Assembly: GCA_048158365.1 (NCBI GenBank)
Contig: JBLLNL010000006.1
Origin: Azoarcus_F sp048158365
GTDB taxonomy: Bacteria; Pseudomonadota; Gammaproteobacteria; Burkholderiales; Rhodocyclaceae
DNA length: 64,000 nucleotides
Strand: one strand, 5' to 3'
This document shows positions 41,853-52,594 of the stretch, piece after piece. A program made the position numbers and the translations under genes. Each line of letters opens with the position of its first letter. Position 1 is the stretch's first letter. The notes under the pieces are model-generated. The model searched no databases and had not been told where the DNA came from. It saw nothing but the letters and a program-made list of their open reading frames with translations.

Positions 41853-44435
41853 ATGAATTCCGCGACCGTGGCGGACGCAATGTCCAGCCACACCCCGATG
41901 ATGCAGCAGTATCTGGTGCTCAAGGCGCAGCACCCCGACACGCTGCTCTTCTACCGCATGGGGGACTTCTACGAGCTCTTCTTCGACGACGCGGAAAAAG
42001 CCGCCCGGCTGCTCGACATCACGCTGACAACACGGGGTCAGTCGGCCGGCCAGCCCATCAAGATGGCCGGCGTTCCCTTTCACGCGCTCGAGCCCTACCT
42101 GGCCAAGCTGGTCAAGCTCGGCGAGTCGGCAGTCATCGCCGAGCAGGTCGGCGAACCGGGTGCGACCAAGGGTCCGATGGAGCGTGCGGTCAGCCGCATC
42201 GTGACGCCCGGCACACTCACAGATGCCGCGCTGCTCGATGAGCGGCGCGACGCGCTGCTGCTGGCCGCGACGCTGCATCGGGGACAGCTCGGGCTGGCGT
42301 GGCTGAATCTGGCCAATGGCGATCTGGTGCTGATGGAGTGCGCCGCCGAACAACTGCAGCACCAGTTCGAGCGCCTGCGTCCGGCCGAAGTGCTGACCCC
42401 GGACGGTCTGTCCCTGCCCTTGCTCGAATCGCTGTCGCCGGTACTCAGACGGCTCGCAGACTGGCAGTTCGACCGGGAAACCGGACAGCGGCTGCTGACC
42501 GAGCATTTCGGCACCCGCGATCTGGCCGGCTTCGGGGCCGAAGGACTTGGCGTCGCGATCGCCGCCGCGGCCGCACTGTTCGACTACGCGCGCAGCACGC
42601 AACGCCAGAGCCTGGACCACATCACGACGCTGCGGGTCGAGCGCGAGAGCGCGTTCCTGCGCATGGATGCGGCTACGCGGCGCAATCTGGAGCTGACCGA
42701 AACACTGCGGGGCGAGGCCTCCCCGACCCTGCTCTCGCTGTTCGACCATTGCGTCACCAGCATGGGGGCGCGCTGGTTGCGGCACGCGCTGCATCACCCC
42801 TTTCGCGACAGTCGTCCCGCGGCGGCCAGACATGCGGTCATCGCCGAATTCATCGGTGACGGCGACGGCATGCGCCTCGCCGCGGTGCGCGCCGCGTTGC
42901 GCGGCGTCGCGGACATCGAGCGCATCTGCAGCCGTATTGCGCTGCGCAGCGCCCGGCCGCGCGATCTGGCCGCGCTGCGCGACAGTCTGGCACGCCTGCC
43001 GGAGCTGGCCTCGACGCTGCTGAACCCGCAGGCCGAACTGTTGTGCGCGCTGGCCGACGATGTACGGACACCGCATCCGGTGCTCGATTTGCTGACCCGA
43101 GCGGTGGCCTCGGATCCGGCGGTCGCACTGCGGGACGGGGGCGTGATCGCACCGGGTTTCGATGCCGAACTCGACGAACTGCGGGACATCCAGAACAACT
43201 GTGGAGAGTTCCTGCTCGCACTCGAGACCCGGGAACGGGCGCGCACGGGTATCTCGAACCTGAAGGTCGAGTTCAATCGGGTCCATGGCTTCTTCATCGA
43301 GGTCAGCCGCGCCAACAGCGACAAGGTACCCGACGACTACCGGCGGCGCCAGACGCTGAAGAATGCCGAGCGCTACATCACCCCGGAACTCAAGGCCTTC
43401 GAGGACAAGGCCTTGTCGGCCCAGGAGCGCGCGCTCGCGCGCGAGAAGATCCTGTTCGAGGCACTGCTGGACGCACTTGCCGAAGCGGTGCCGGTCTTGC
43501 AGCGCATCGCCCGCGCCCTGGCCACGCTGGACGGCCTGGCTGCGCTCGCTGAAACCGCTTTGCGTCACGGGTACATCTGCCCCGTGTTCGTCGACCAGCC
43601 CGGGATGGAGATCGTCGCCGGGCGCCACCCGGTGGTCGAGCGCCAGGTCGAGCACTTCATTGCCAACGACTGCGCGCTGTCGCCGATCCGGCGCATGCTG
43701 ATGATCACCGGGCCGAACATGGGCGGAAAGTCGACGTTCATGCGCCAGGTCGCGCTGATCGCACTGCTGGCCCACGTCGGCAGCTTCGTGCCGGCCGACG
43801 CGGCCCGGATCGGACCCCTGGACGCGATCTTCACGCGGATCGGCGCATCCGACGATCTCGCCTCCGGTCGATCGACCTTCATGGTGGAAATGACCGAAGC
43901 ATCGGCGATCCTGCACGGTGCGACAGGGCACAGCCTGGTCCTGATGGACGAGATCGGCCGCGGGACCTCGACCTTCGACGGCCTTGCGCTGGCCTTCGCG
44001 ATCGCGCGCCACCTGCTCGAGCGCAATCGTTGTCTGACCTTGTTCGCGACACACTATTTCGAGCTGACCCGCCTGACCCAGGATTACGCCGAGTGCGCCA
44101 ACGTACACCTGGACGCGGTCGAACATCGGCACCGGATCGTGTTTCTGCATGCGCTGGAAGAAGGGCCGGCCAGCCAGAGCTATGGTATCGAGGTGGCCGC
44201 ACTGGCCGGGGTCCCGGCCGCGGTGATCCGGGATGCAAGACGCCGCCTGCGTGCGCTGGAGAACCGTGAGGTGGCCGCCGGTCCGCAGGCCGATCTGTTC
44301 ATCGATCTGCCCGAACCCGAGCCGGAGACCCTGTCGCATCCGGTGCTGACCGAACTCGCCGACATCGACCCGGACGCGCTGTCGCCGCGCGAGGCGCTCG
44401 AGCGGCTCTACGCGCTCAAGCGCATGCTGAACTGA
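41853..44435 (+). CDS. mutS: DNA mismatch repair protein MutS
   Basis: 860 residues. It recognises mismatches and recruits MutL. The N-terminal mismatch-binding domain holds [20 protein letters not shown], with the Phe-x-Glu motif in FYELF. The connector, lever and clamp domains follow; Walker A is [20 protein letters not shown]; the signature and Walker B are in [20 protein letters not shown]; and a C-terminal dimerisation tail ends FALKR-like (LYALKRMLN). ATG 41853 was chosen for its AGAGTGAG site; 41880 ([12 protein letters not shown]) and 41811 are alternatives. The next gene starts 5 nt after the stop. Confidence 0.97.
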   Translation: MNSATVADAMSSHTPMMQQYLVLKAQHPDTLLFYRMGDFYELFFDDAEKAARLLDITLTTRGQSAGQPIKMAGVPFHALEPYLAKLVKLGESAVIAEQVGEPGATKGPMERAVSRIVTPGTLTDAALLDERRDALLLAATLHRGQLGLAWLNLANGDLVLMECAAEQLQHQFERLRPAEVLTPDGLSLPLLESLSPVLRRLADWQFDRETGQRLLTEHFGTRDLAGFGAEGLGVAIAAAAALFDYARSTQRQSLDHITTLRVERESAFLRMDAATRRNLELTETLRGEASPTLLSLFDHCVTSMGARWLRHALHHPFRDSRPAAARHAVIAEFIGDGDGMRLAAVRAALRGVADIERICSRIALRSARPRDLAALRDSLARLPELASTLLNPQAELLCALADDVRTPHPVLDLLTRAVASDPAVALRDGGVIAPGFDAELDELRDIQNNCGEFLLALETRERARTGISNLKVEFNRVHGFFIEVSRANSDKVPDDYRRRQTLKNAERYITPELKAFEDKALSAQERALAREKILFEALLDALAEAVPVLQRIARALATLDGLAALAETALRHGYICPVFVDQPGMEIVAGRHPVVERQVEHFIANDCALSPIRRMLMITGPNMGGKSTFMRQVALIALLAHVGSFVPADAARIGPLDAIFTRIGASDDLASGRSTFMVEMTEASAILHGATGHSLVLMDEIGRGTSTFDGLALAFAIARHLLERNRCLTLFATHYFELTRLTQDYAECANVHLDAVEHRHRIVFLHALEEGPASQSYGIEVAALAGVPAAVIRDARRRLRALENREVAAGPQADLFIDLPEPEPETLSHPVLTELADIDPDALSPREALERLYALKRMLN

Positions 44436-44440
44436 AGCCG

Positions 44441-45193
44441 ATGAGCACCCCGATCGACATCAGCGAGGAAGGCGGGATCCGCTACCTGCATTTCGGCTCG
44501 GAATGGGTTCAGGGCGCGATGCGCATCCGTGCGCCGGACGCGCTCGAGCTGGTCTACACGCGGGAGATGATGTCCGGCCTGCTGCTCAGACCGGAGGGTT
44601 GGCCACGCAATGCCCTGGTGATCGGATTGGGCGCGGCCTCGATCACGAAGTTCCTGTACCGGCACTGTCCCTGGACCCGCATACAGGTCGTCGAGATCGA
44701 ACCACGCGTGGTCGCTGCGGCCCGCCAGTTCTTTCGTCTCCCCGACGACGACCGGCGACTGGCCATCCAGATCGGGGACGGGGTCGACTATGTGCTGCGG
44801 ACCGAGCGTCATTTCGATGCGATCCTGGTCGACGGCTATGATCGCAATGCGCGCGCAGGCGCGCTCGACACGCTGCCCTTTTATGCCGCCGTCCGTGGCC
44901 GGCTGTCCGACCAGGGCTTGATGGCGGCGAACCTGTTCGGACGCTCGCGGGGTTTTCGAGCCAGTGTGGAACGCATCATCCAGGCCTTCGACGATCGCGC
45001 CATCGCGTTTCCATCCTGCGACAGCGGCAACGTGATCGCGCTGGCCGCGGACGGCGAGCCGATCTCGCTGCCGGTCGCGGAGATTCGCCAGCGCGCGCAT
45101 GAACTGAAGCAGCGTACCGGCCTGGACCTTCTGCCGACGGTCGCACGCGTCGAAGCGTCGGGCAGCCTTCCCGGCGGGAGGCTGATACTGTGA
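44441..45193 (+). CDS. Spermidine synthase-like methyltransferase-fold protein
   Basis: 250 residues. The Rossmann core resembles spermidine synthase: [20 protein letters not shown], then [20 protein letters not shown] with the acidic residues binding the nucleoside, and [20 protein letters not shown] in the active-site position. It is shorter than SpeE and lacks the typical N-terminal beta-domain motifs, so the substrate may not be putrescine; many such stand-alone proteins are uncharacterised. It overlaps the next gene by 4 nt (GTGA) and lies 5 nt after mutS, so probably a co-transcribed trio. Confidence 0.8.
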   Translation: MSTPIDISEEGGIRYLHFGSEWVQGAMRIRAPDALELVYTREMMSGLLLRPEGWPRNALVIGLGAASITKFLYRHCPWTRIQVVEIEPRVVAAARQFFRLPDDDRRLAIQIGDGVDYVLRTERHFDAILVDGYDRNARAGALDTLPFYAAVRGRLSDQGLMAANLFGRSRGFRASVERIIQAFDDRAIAFPSCDSGNVIALAADGEPISLPVAEIRQRAHELKQRTGLDLLPTVARVEASGSLPGGRLIL

Positions 45194-46338
45194 TCGAACG
45201 TGTGGATTGCGTCGTGATCGGCGCCGGCGTGGTCGGACTGGCGTGCGCGCGGGCCCTCGCGCTGGCCGGCCGCGAAGTGTTGATCCTGGAGGCGGCGCCG
45301 CACTTCGGGGCCGGCGCTTCGAGTCGCAACAGCGAGGTCATCCACGCCGGCCTCTACTACCCGCCCGGTTCTCTGAAGGCGCGTCTGTGCGTGCGCGGGC
45401 GCGACCTGCTCTACGCGTACTGCGACGCACGCGGCGTCGCGCACCGTCGCTGCGGCAAGCTGGTGGTCGCCACGTCCGACGAACAACGCGGGCGACTCGG
45501 GGAGATCGCCCGCGCGGCGCACGCCAACGGGGTCGGCGATGTACGTCTGATCGAATCGGCCGACGCGCGCGCGCTGGAACCCGAGCTGAGCTGCGTCGCG
45601 GCGCTGCATTCGCCGTCCACCGGCATCGTCGACAGCCACGGCATGCTGCTGGCGCTGCTCGGCGACGCAGAGAACGCCGGTGCGATACTCGCGCTGAAGA
45701 CCCCGGTGCGCGACGGTCGGGTAGTCGAAGACGGCCTGCTGCTCAACACCGGCGGCGAGGCACCGATGAGCGTCACTGCGAACACCGTGATCAATGCCGC
45801 CGGGCTTTTCGCACCCCTGCTCGCATCACGCCTGCAAGGCCTGCCGCCGGCATGGGTCGCACCCGCCCGCTTCGCCAAGGGCAGTTATTTCTCGCTGCGC
45901 GGCCGGACCCCGTTCTCCCACCTCGTCTATCCGGTGCCGGAACCCGGTGGCCTCGGCGTCCACCTGACACTGGACCTGCAGGGGCGGGCGCGTTTCGGCC
46001 CGGACGTGGAATGGCTGGATCCGGCCATCGTCGCAGCACACGACTTCTCGCAGCCCGAGCCGTTCGACTATCGTGTCGATCCGGCGCGCCTGCGTGGCTT
46101 CGACGACGCGATCAGGCGTTACTGGCCCGCCCTGCCCGACGATGCGCTGACGCCGGACTATGCCGGCATTCGTGCCAAGATCGTCGGTCCCGGCGAAGCT
46201 CCGGCGGACTTCAGGATCGACACCCGGACCGAACACGGCATCTCCGGTCTCATCAATCTGTTCGGCATCGAGTCGCCCGGCCTGACCTCCTGCCTCGCCA
46301 TCGGCGAAGAGGTGCTTCGCGCGTCCGATCCGCGCTGA
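45190..46338 (+). CDS. lhgO: FAD-dependent oxidoreductase, L-2-hydroxyglutarate oxidase-like
   Basis: 382 residues. The N-terminal dinucleotide fold reads [20 protein letters not shown], then the family pattern [20 protein letters not shown] followed by [16 protein letters not shown]-terminal FAD-contacting stretch is [20 protein letters not shown]. This matches the LhgO/L2HGDH group, which oxidises L-2-hydroxyglutarate to 2-oxoglutarate into the quinone pool. The start is GTG, overlapping the upstream stop. Other DAO-family substrates are possible. Confidence 0.85.
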   Translation: MIERVDCVVIGAGVVGLACARALALAGREVLILEAAPHFGAGASSRNSEVIHAGLYYPPGSLKARLCVRGRDLLYAYCDARGVAHRRCGKLVVATSDEQRGRLGEIARAAHANGVGDVRLIESADARALEPELSCVAALHSPSTGIVDSHGMLLALLGDAENAGAILALKTPVRDGRVVEDGLLLNTGGEAPMSVTANTVINAAGLFAPLLASRLQGLPPAWVAPARFAKGSYFSLRGRTPFSHLVYPVPEPGGLGVHLTLDLQGRARFGPDVEWLDPAIVAAHDFSQPEPFDYRVDPARLRGFDDAIRRYWPALPDDALTPDYAGIRAKIVGPGEAPADFRIDTRTEHGISGLINLFGIESPGLTSCLAIGEEVLRASDPR

Positions 46339-46375
46339 AGCGGGCTCGTCGCGGGATCGTGTCCGTGCGCAACGC

Positions 46376-47095
46376 TCAGGCCGGTTCGATCTCCTCGACC
46401 GGCACCCGCCAAAGGCACTGGCCCTTGGTCGCCTTGTCGATGTCGACGATCACCTTGTCGTGCTCGGCGAGTTCGTCGGCCGATGCCCGGATGATGCGGA
46501 TCGGCGCCCTGTCGCCCAGCCGAGCGGCGGATTCGCTGGCGTCTGGCGCCGGCTCGTCGAGCTGCATGATCAGGCTCTCCTGACCGCGGGTCATCGCCAG
46601 ATAGACTTCCGCCAGGATCTCGGCGTCGAGCAGGGCACCGTGCAATGTACGATGTGCATTCTCGATCTGATGGCGGTCACACAGGGCGTCCAGCGAAGCC
46701 TTCTTGCCCGGGTTCTGCTCCTTGGCCATCCTGAGCGTATCGATGACGCCGCTGCAGACCCGTTCCAGCGGTTCGCGCCCAAGCAGCTTCAGTTCGTGAT
46801 TCAGGAAGCCTACGTCGAAGCTCGCATTGTGGATGACCAGCTCCGCGTCACGCACGAAGGCTTCGAAGTCCCCCACGACATCCCGAAACCTGGGTTTGTC
46901 GGCCAGGAACTCCTCGGTGATGCCATGCACCGCGATCGCCTCTGCGGCGATGCCGCGTTCCGGGTTCAGGTAGACATGGTAGTGGCGACCGGTCAGGTTG
47001 CGGTTCAGCAGTTCAACGCAACCGATCTCGATCACGCGGTCGCCGTTGCGCCAGTCGAGGCCGGTCGTTTCGGTGTCCAGTACGATCTGTCTCAA
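46376..47095 (-). CDS. dnaQ: DNA polymerase III epsilon subunit (proofreading exonuclease) DnaQ
   Basis: 239 residues. It is the 3'-5' exonuclease of the replicative polymerase. ExoI: IVLDTETTGLDWRNGDRVIE (Asp, Glu); ExoII: VIHNASFDVGFLNHELK (Asp); ExoIII: HRTLHGALLDAEILAEVYLA (His, Asp). The C-terminal tail for alpha binding is present. It is last in a minus-strand run after yafS-like and rnhA and convergent with the lhgO-like gene. Confidence 0.96.
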   Translation of the reverse strand: MRQIVLDTETTGLDWRNGDRVIEIGCVELLNRNLTGRHYHVYLNPERGIAAEAIAVHGITEEFLADKPRFRDVVGDFEAFVRDAELVIHNASFDVGFLNHELKLLGREPLERVCSGVIDTLRMAKEQNPGKKASLDALCDRHQIENAHRTLHGALLDAEILAEVYLAMTRGQESLIMQLDEPAPDASESAARLGDRAPIRIIRASADELAEHDKVIVDIDKATKGQCLWRVPVEEIEPA

Positions 47096-47178
47096 GCATC
47101 ACCCTCCATTGATTTCATCATGTTGCGGACCTGTTCCGGGTCGGGACATGCCTGGCGGTGAACGGCTCACAGCGCGGC

Positions 47179-47640
47179 TCAACCATCGACCGTCACACCG
47201 GCCCTTCGCACCGCGTCCACGCCTTTGCGTGCGAGTTCGTCTGCCCGCTCGTTCTCGGCATGGCCAGCATGGCCCCTGACCCAGATCCACTCCAGACGGT
47301 GTGTTCCGGTGGCCTTGTCCAGCGCCTGCCAAAGGTCGACATTCTTGACCGGTGTCTTCGAGGCGGTCTTCCACCCCCTCGCCTTCCAGCCGTGGATCCA
47401 TTCGGAAATACCCTTCTGCACGTACTGGCTGTCCGTGTAGACGCGCACCTGCACCGGGCGCTTGAGCAGTTCCAGCGCACGAATGACCGCGGTCAGTTCC
47501 ATGCGGTTGTTGGTGGTATCCGGCTCTCCACCCCAGATTTCCTTCTCATGCCCCCCGGCGCGCAGGATCGCACCCCAGCCGCCGGGCCCGGGATTGCCGC
47601 TGCAGGCTCCGTCGGTAAATATCTCGATCTGTTCCATCAA
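47179..47640 (-). CDS. rnhA: Ribonuclease HI
   Basis: 153 residues. It degrades RNA in RNA-DNA hybrids. The DEDD residues lie in [51 protein letters not shown] and [20 protein letters not shown]. The start overlaps the stop of the upstream methyltransferase gene by 4 nt. It is 83 nt upstream of dnaQ. Confidence 0.97.
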   Translation of the reverse strand: MMEQIEIFTDGACSGNPGPGGWGAILRAGGHEKEIWGGEPDTTNNRMELTAVIRALELLKRPVQVRVYTDSQYVQKGISEWIHGWKARGWKTASKTPVKNVDLWQALDKATGTHRLEWIWVRGHAGHAENERADELARKGVDAVRRAGVTVDG

Positions 47641-48389
47641 TCCGTCTTATGTGAGTTACCCGGCAAGTTGCGCGTTCTTCGCGCCACCGGTGACAGGGCC
47701 TTCTTGGAGGCGTGATTATCGCGCCATTTCGGCGTGATGAGTCGCATGCCATGGACGCGCTTGATGCCCTGCAACATGTAAACGCCGCCGCAGAACGGCC
47801 ACCAGCGCGAACCCACCCGATCCATGAACCCCCAGCGCTCGATCCACTTGTTCGAACTCATCGGTGGTGCGTAGCAGCCCAGACCGCCCGATTGCGTGTC
47901 GAACCCCAGCAGCGTCAGCCAGTCGCGAATTCTGGGCGCGGAAAAATAGTGACCCTGCCAGGGCACGCTCGCGCCGCGCCTCGCCAGCGCGCGCCGGAGC
48001 CCGAAAAGGCTGAACGGATTGAAACCTGCGATGATCACGCTGCCCTCCGGCACCAGCACGCGTTCGACTTCGCGCAGCACCTGGTGAGGGTGGCGGGAAT
48101 ACTCGAGCACATGTGGAAGCAGCACCAGGTCGACACTCGTGGTTGCCAGAGGCAGCGCAAAAGGGTCGCAAAGCAGTTGTGCTTCGCCCTGCTCGGCGGT
48201 CGACAAACGATACGAGATGCGATTGCTGCGCAGGAACGGTTGGGCTGGCAGGCCGATCTGAACTGCGTTATAACCAAAAATATCGGCCACCATGGCATCG
48301 AATCGGCTCTGCTCCCATTGAAGCAGGTACTGCCCCTGTGGCGTGCTCAACCAGTCCGAGAAGGTCTGCGCAACATGAATACTCGACAT
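47637..48389 (-). CDS. SAM-dependent methyltransferase, YafS-like
   Basis: 250 residues. It is a type 11 methyltransferase: the later SAM-fold motifs are clear ([20 protein letters not shown], then [20 protein letters not shown] and [20 protein letters not shown]), while the first glycine motif is weak, as in E. coli YafS. The same neighbours (gloB divergent; rnhA and dnaQ downstream) occur in E. coli. Function unknown. The ATG at 48389 lies inside the first codons of the divergent gloB, so the two coding regions overlap by 15 nt head to head. The C-terminus is basic. Confidence 0.85.
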   Translation of the reverse strand: MSSIHVAQTFSDWLSTPQGQYLLQWEQSRFDAMVADIFGYNAVQIGLPAQPFLRSNRISYRLSTAEQGEAQLLCDPFALPLATTSVDLVLLPHVLEYSRHPHQVLREVERVLVPEGSVIIAGFNPFSLFGLRRALARRGASVPWQGHYFSAPRIRDWLTLLGFDTQSGGLGCYAPPMSSNKWIERWGFMDRVGSRWWPFCGGVYMLQGIKRVHGMRLITPKWRDNHASKKALSPVARRTRNLPGNSHKTD

Positions 48390-49166
48390 TCGACAGCCCA
48401 AAAACCTGAGATCGTACCGCTCCCCGCCTTTCAGGATAACTATATCTGGTTGCTGCAGGTGGGAAATCGCGCCGTCGTCGTCGACCCGGGTGATGCCGCG
48501 CCGGTCGAGCACTGGCTGCGCGCGCATGGTCTGACGCTCAGCGCGATCCTGATCACGCATCATCATGCGGATCACACCGGTGGCATCCTGAATCTCGTCA
48601 CGGATCGCGACATACCGGTATTCGGACCGCGGGGCCAACCGATCGACGGCGTGAGCCGGCAGGTCGGGGAACATGACGTGATTCGTCTGCCGGACATGGA
48701 CATGAGCTTCGACGTGCTGGAGGTGCCGGGACACACCCGGACGCATGTGGCGTACCTGTCGGGAGACATGCTGTTTCCGGGCGACACGCTGTTCAGTGGC
48801 GGTTGCGGTCGCCTTCTCGGTGGCACGGCGAGCCAGCTCCATGCCTCGCTGGAGCGGCTCGCGACGCTGCCTCCGGATACACGGGTCTTCTGCACCCACG
48901 AGTACACGCTGGCCAATCTCGCGTTTGCCGCTGCCGCCGATCCAATCAACCCCGATCGTGATGCGTGGCGCGCGTCCTGCGAGTCGCTGCGCGCCCGGGG
49001 CCTGCCGACGCTGCCGAGCACGATCTCGCGCGAAAAGCGCATCAATCCGTTTCTGCGCGCGGGTCAGCCTTCGGTACTCGCCGCGGTCGCGGCGCATGCA
49101 GGGCAGGTGCCGGCCGATTCGCTGGCCTGTTTCACCGCCATGCGGGCCTGGAAGGACAGCTTCTGA
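48375..49166 (+). CDS. gloB: Hydroxyacylglutathione hydrolase GloB (glyoxalase II)
   Basis: 263 residues. It hydrolyses S-lactoylglutathione to lactate and glutathione. The metallo-beta-lactamase metal motif is ITHHHADHTGGILN; further ligands are in VPGHTRTHVAYLSGD, LFSGGCGRLLGGTASQ and CTHEYTLANLAFA. The C-terminal glutathione-binding domain ends RAWKDSF. ATG 48375 adds about 14 residues before VPLPAFQDNYIWLL, where E. coli GloB begins; there is no closer ATG or GTG. Confidence 0.95.
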   Translation: MNTRHSTAQKPEIVPLPAFQDNYIWLLQVGNRAVVVDPGDAAPVEHWLRAHGLTLSAILITHHHADHTGGILNLVTDRDIPVFGPRGQPIDGVSRQVGEHDVIRLPDMDMSFDVLEVPGHTRTHVAYLSGDMLFPGDTLFSGGCGRLLGGTASQLHASLERLATLPPDTRVFCTHEYTLANLAFAAAADPINPDRDAWRASCESLRARGLPTLPSTISREKRINPFLRAGQPSVLAAVAAHAGQVPADSLACFTAMRAWKDSF

Positions 49167-49184
49167 GCCCTTCCAGCGGGCCGG

Positions 49185-50153
49185 TCAACGCAGTGCCATC
49201 AACTGGCCGGGCTCCGCCTGCATATAACGGTTGCGCCCGGCGCGCTTTGCGCGATACAAGGCCTGGTCGGCTTGCTGTGTGAGGACCCGATGGCCATGCT
49301 CGTCCGAGCGGTCGGGGGTAGCGGTGGCGACCCCGATGCTGATCGTCACATGTGTGGCGACCGGTGAAAAGGCATGCGCGATCTGAAGGTCTGCGACAGC
49401 CGAACGCATCGTCTCGGCAACGCCGGCGGCACCGACCGCATCGGTATCGGGCAGGATCACCGCAAATTCCTCCCCGCCGTATCGTGCTGCCAGATCGGTC
49501 GAACGGTGCAGGCAGGCCTTCAGCCCATGCGCGACTTTCTTCAGGCACTCGTCACCGAGCTGGTGCCCGTAGCCGTCGTTGAAATCCTTGAAATGGTCCA
49601 CGTCCGCGATCAGCAGCGAGATCGGCGTCCCCTTGCGCGCGGCGCGGCGCCATTCGCGCAACAGTGTCTCGTCGAAACACCGTCTGTTGGCAATCCCGGT
49701 CAGACCGTCCACTTCGGACAAGCGGGTGAGTTCCCGGTTTGCCTCATCGAGCTTGCGGGTCAGGACCAGCAATGAATAGCGCATCTGCGCAATCCTCTGC
49801 ATGGCCCGAACCTTGGCCTTGAGCACGAGCTCCGGGACAGGTTTGACCAGATAATCGTCACCCCCCACGTTGATGCCGTGGGCCAGGTCTTCATCGCTGG
49901 CGCGCGCCGACAGAAAGATGATCGGCGTCCATTCACCGTCCTTTTCGAGCTGACGAATTCGACGCGCGACCTCGAAACCGTCCATGCCAGGCAACACGAT
50001 ATCGAGCAGCACGAGATCGGGCCGTTCGCGCTTGAAGGCCTCTACGCCCTGCTCTGCGTCGCGTGCGTGAAGCGGCTGAAGCCCCATTCTTTCGAGCAGA
50101 TGGCAGATCACGGTCGCGCTGGTGACCGTGTCCTCTATGACCAGGGCTTTCAT
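49185..50153 (-). CDS. Response regulator with GGDEF domain (diguanylate cyclase)
   Basis: 322 residues. The receiver domain (about 1-120) has the acidic pair in ALVIEDTVTSA, phospho-Asp in LVLLDIVLPGMDGFE and Lys in DYLVKPVPE. A short helical linker leads to a GGDEF domain: LTGIANRRCFDETL, LLIADVDHFKDFNDGYGHQL, and the active-site loop ARYGGEEFAVILPD. An RxxD inhibitory site (RSTD) stands just before the loop, so product inhibition by c-di-GMP is expected. No paired kinase is adjacent. Confidence 0.93.
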   Translation of the reverse strand: MKALVIEDTVTSATVICHLLERMGLQPLHARDAEQGVEAFKRERPDLVLLDIVLPGMDGFEVARRIRQLEKDGEWTPIIFLSARASDEDLAHGINVGGDDYLVKPVPELVLKAKVRAMQRIAQMRYSLLVLTRKLDEANRELTRLSEVDGLTGIANRRCFDETLLREWRRAARKGTPISLLIADVDHFKDFNDGYGHQLGDECLKKVAHGLKACLHRSTDLAARYGGEEFAVILPDTDAVGAAGVAETMRSAVADLQIAHAFSPVATHVTISIGVATATPDRSDEHGHRVLTQQADQALYRAKRAGRNRYMQAEPGQLMALR

Positions 50154-50341
50154 GTGTGATCTTCATCCACTGGAGCAGGGTTTCAATGCTATCAAGTTCT
50201 GATTGGGCGGGGCGAAAAACCGGCGTGGCCCATTCGCATTCCTGCCGTTGGATGCCGGCGAAAGGCCGATCGCCGGCGGTTTGACGCGGATGGACCGGGT
50301 AGCCTAGACTCGAACTCCCTTCCCCAAAGGCGTCTGCGTCG

Positions 50342-51592
50342 ATGTCGCTTCGTCTGGCCAGTTGCGTTCTCGTCGCGGCACTCGGACTGAGTGCGGCACG
50401 GGTCTGTGCCGAAATATCGGGGAGCGCCCTCGACCATGACGCTCACACCGATCGCGCACCGGCTCGGGCCGACTTCCAGGGCACCCGCACGCCAGGACTC
50501 AGTCTGTCTTCCCAACAGGTTCTGGAGTTGCCTATCCACCAGCCCAGAGTGCTCAAGCTGGATCTGACGCGTGATGCGAACGATATCTGGGACAGAATTC
50601 GGCGCGGATTCGCGATGCCGGACCTGGACAGCGAACCGGTGCTCGAGCGACAGACCTTCTACCTGAACCGCCCTGCCTTTCTCAAACAGGTCTTCGAGCG
50701 GGGGGGACGCTATCTGTATTACATCGTCGACGCGCTCGAGCAACGCGGTCTTCCGACCGAGCTGGCGCTGTTGCCGATGGTCGAGAGCAACTACAACCCG
50801 CTGGCCTATTCCCGTTCTCATGCATCGGGGCTGTGGCAGTTCATCCCCTCGACCGGTCGCAACTTCAATCTGGTCCAGGACAAGTGGGTGGACGAGCGAC
50901 GCGACGTGATCGCGTCGACCGACGCGGCGCTCGACTACCTCGAATACCTCTACGAGATGCACGGCGACTGGCATCTCGCGCTGGCGTCCTACAACTGGGG
51001 GGAAGGTGCGGTCGGCAGAGCGATGCGGCGCAATCGCGACGCTGGCCTGCCGGCGGAATACCAGTATCTGGACATGCCGCCGGAGACGCGCGGCTACATC
51101 CCGAAACTGCAGGCCCTGAAGAACATCGTCGCCAGACCGGAGCTGTTCAACTTCGAACTGCCGCACGTGTCGAACGATCAGCACTTCACGACGGTCGAGG
51201 CGCCACGCGGAATCGATCTGGCCACGGCCGCAGAGTTCGCCGGAATGCCGATCGACGAGTTCATCGCACTGAACCCCGGCTTCAATCGGCCGGTGGTCAA
51301 TCTGAGTGGTCAGTCACTCGTGGTTCCGGTCGACCGTGCCGGTCCTTTCCGGGAACGTCTCGGCGAAATCGAGAATGGTGGCAAGCGCTGGAAAACCTAC
51401 GAACTCAGACGAGGCGAAGACCTGGCAACGATCGCACGCCGCTTCGGTCTGTCGGTCGCGCAGCTGCAGCAGGTCAATGGTCTCAATGCGCGCAGCCGGG
51501 TCGGACCCGGCTATACCTTGCTCGTGCCCGACGGGGTGGACCCGTCGGGCGCCGTGGAGGCCGCCCGCGCCATCGGGGCCCGGGGACGATGA
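50342..51592 (+). CDS. mltD: Membrane-bound lytic murein transglycosylase D
   Basis: 416 residues. It cleaves peptidoglycan strands. A signal sequence occupies about residues 1-23 (LASCVLVAALGLSAARVCA). The SLT domain contains LPMVESNYNPLAYSRSHASG with the catalytic Glu, then LWQFIPSTGRNF and ASYNWGEGAVGRAMRRNRDA. Two C-terminal LysM-like repeats follow (around GIDLATAAEFAGMPIDEF and YELRRGEDLATIARRFGLSV). There is no clear lipobox, so membrane anchoring is uncertain. It is divergent from the GGDEF gene. Confidence 0.93.
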   Translation: MSLRLASCVLVAALGLSAARVCAEISGSALDHDAHTDRAPARADFQGTRTPGLSLSSQQVLELPIHQPRVLKLDLTRDANDIWDRIRRGFAMPDLDSEPVLERQTFYLNRPAFLKQVFERGGRYLYYIVDALEQRGLPTELALLPMVESNYNPLAYSRSHASGLWQFIPSTGRNFNLVQDKWVDERRDVIASTDAALDYLEYLYEMHGDWHLALASYNWGEGAVGRAMRRNRDAGLPAEYQYLDMPPETRGYIPKLQALKNIVARPELFNFELPHVSNDQHFTTVEAPRGIDLATAAEFAGMPIDEFIALNPGFNRPVVNLSGQSLVVPVDRAGPFRERLGEIENGGKRWKTYELRRGEDLATIARRFGLSVAQLQQVNGLNARSRVGPGYTLLVPDGVDPSGAVEAARAIGARGR

Positions 51593-51636
51593 AGCGGAAC
51601 TGACCGAGCAGGAAACGTTTGGTCAGTTCATGACTG

Positions 51637-52122
51637 TCAATGGTGGTGGCCACCCGCCCCATGGACATGTCCATGGGTGATTTCCTCGGCACTGGCCATA
51701 CGGACCTCGGCGATACTGCCATCGAACACCAGCGCCACACCAGCGAGCGGATGGTTGCCATCCACGACGACCTTGCCTTCGGCGATATCGGTGATGCGAT
51801 ACACGAGGTCTTCCTCGCCGTCGTCGCCGACCCGTTCGAATGACATGCCGACTTCGACGTTCTCCGGAAACTGGGAGACGTCCTCGATCAGGACCAGTTC
51901 TTCGTCATAGTCACCGAATGCGTCCTCGGGCTGGAGCTTGATCTGAAAGCTCTCGCCGACCTTCTTGCCATGCAGGACCTCCTCGAGAGCCGGAAAGATT
52001 CCGTCGTAGCCGCCATGCAGATACACGAGCGGCTGCGCGCCGTCGTCGATCATGTTGCCGTCGGTGTCCTGAACCGTGTATTTGAGTGTGACGACCGTGT
52101 TCTTAACGATTTCCGTTTGCAT
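51637..52122 (-). CDS. slyD: FKBP-type peptidyl-prolyl isomerase SlyD
   Basis: 161 residues. It is a proline isomerase/chaperone with a metal-binding tail. The FKBP core begins VVTLKYTVQDTDGNMIDD; the insert-in-flap domain includes FGDYDEELVLIEDVSQFP; then VVVDGNHPLAGVALVFDGS. The tail is a short His-rich HGHVHGAGGHHH, much shorter than in E. coli. The ATG lies inside the end of bcp (20-nt overlap). Confidence 0.95.
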   Translation of the reverse strand: MQTEIVKNTVVTLKYTVQDTDGNMIDDGAQPLVYLHGGYDGIFPALEEVLHGKKVGESFQIKLQPEDAFGDYDEELVLIEDVSQFPENVEVGMSFERVGDDGEEDLVYRITDIAEGKVVVDGNHPLAGVALVFDGSIAEVRMASAEEITHGHVHGAGGHHH

Positions 52123-52594
52123 ATTCCGTTTCCAGGTCCTTGACCAGTTTATAAACATCGGCCGCATGGCCGCGAGGGGATACATCTCGCAGTATATGGC
52201 GAACGACGCCGTGCTTGTCGATGATGAAGGTCGTGCGCGCCAGCCCCACCCTGGGTACGCCATCGACCATTCTGGACTGCCATACGCCATACAGCCGGCA
52301 GACCTCGGTATCTTCGTCGGACAACAGACGGATCGACAGACCGTGGTAGTCACGGAATTCGGCATGGGTCAGACAGTCGTCTGGACTGATGCCGACTACG
52401 ATTGCACCGAGCTTGGTGAAATCATCTTCATGATCACTGAAATCGGCCGCCTGCAAGGTGCAACCCGGCGTGTTGTCCCGTGGGTAGAAGTAGAGAACCA
52501 CATGGTGTCGTCCGATCTCCTCTGCCAGATCGAACAATTCCATGTCGGCGTCGGGCAACGAAAAAACGGGGGCGTCCTCACCGATCTGAATCAT
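52103..52594 (-). CDS. bcp: Peroxiredoxin Bcp/PrxQ
   Basis: 163 residues. It is a thiol peroxidase reducing peroxides. The peroxidatic Cys is in YFYPRDNTPGCTLQAADFSD. The +5 resolving cysteine seen in many PrxQ is replaced (Ala), so this may work as a 1-Cys enzyme or use another Cys (in DDCLTHAEF or EVCRLYGVW). The ATG at 52594 is the first before the conserved FSLPDADM. It is coupled to slyD. Confidence 0.93.
   Translation of the reverse strand: MIQIGEDAPVFSLPDADMELFDLAEEIGRHHVVLYFYPRDNTPGCTLQAADFSDHEDDFTKLGAIVVGISPDDCLTHAEFRDYHGLSIRLLSDEDTEVCRLYGVWQSRMVDGVPRVGLARTTFIIDKHGVVRHILRDVSPRGHAADVYKLVKDLETEYANGNR

Noticed and set aside
41643..44339. An 898-codon open frame antisense to mutS
   Set aside because: It is the mirror of a strongly conserved mutS gene in GC-rich DNA; the product has no motifs and is rich in Arg, Gln and His as expected for a shadow frame.
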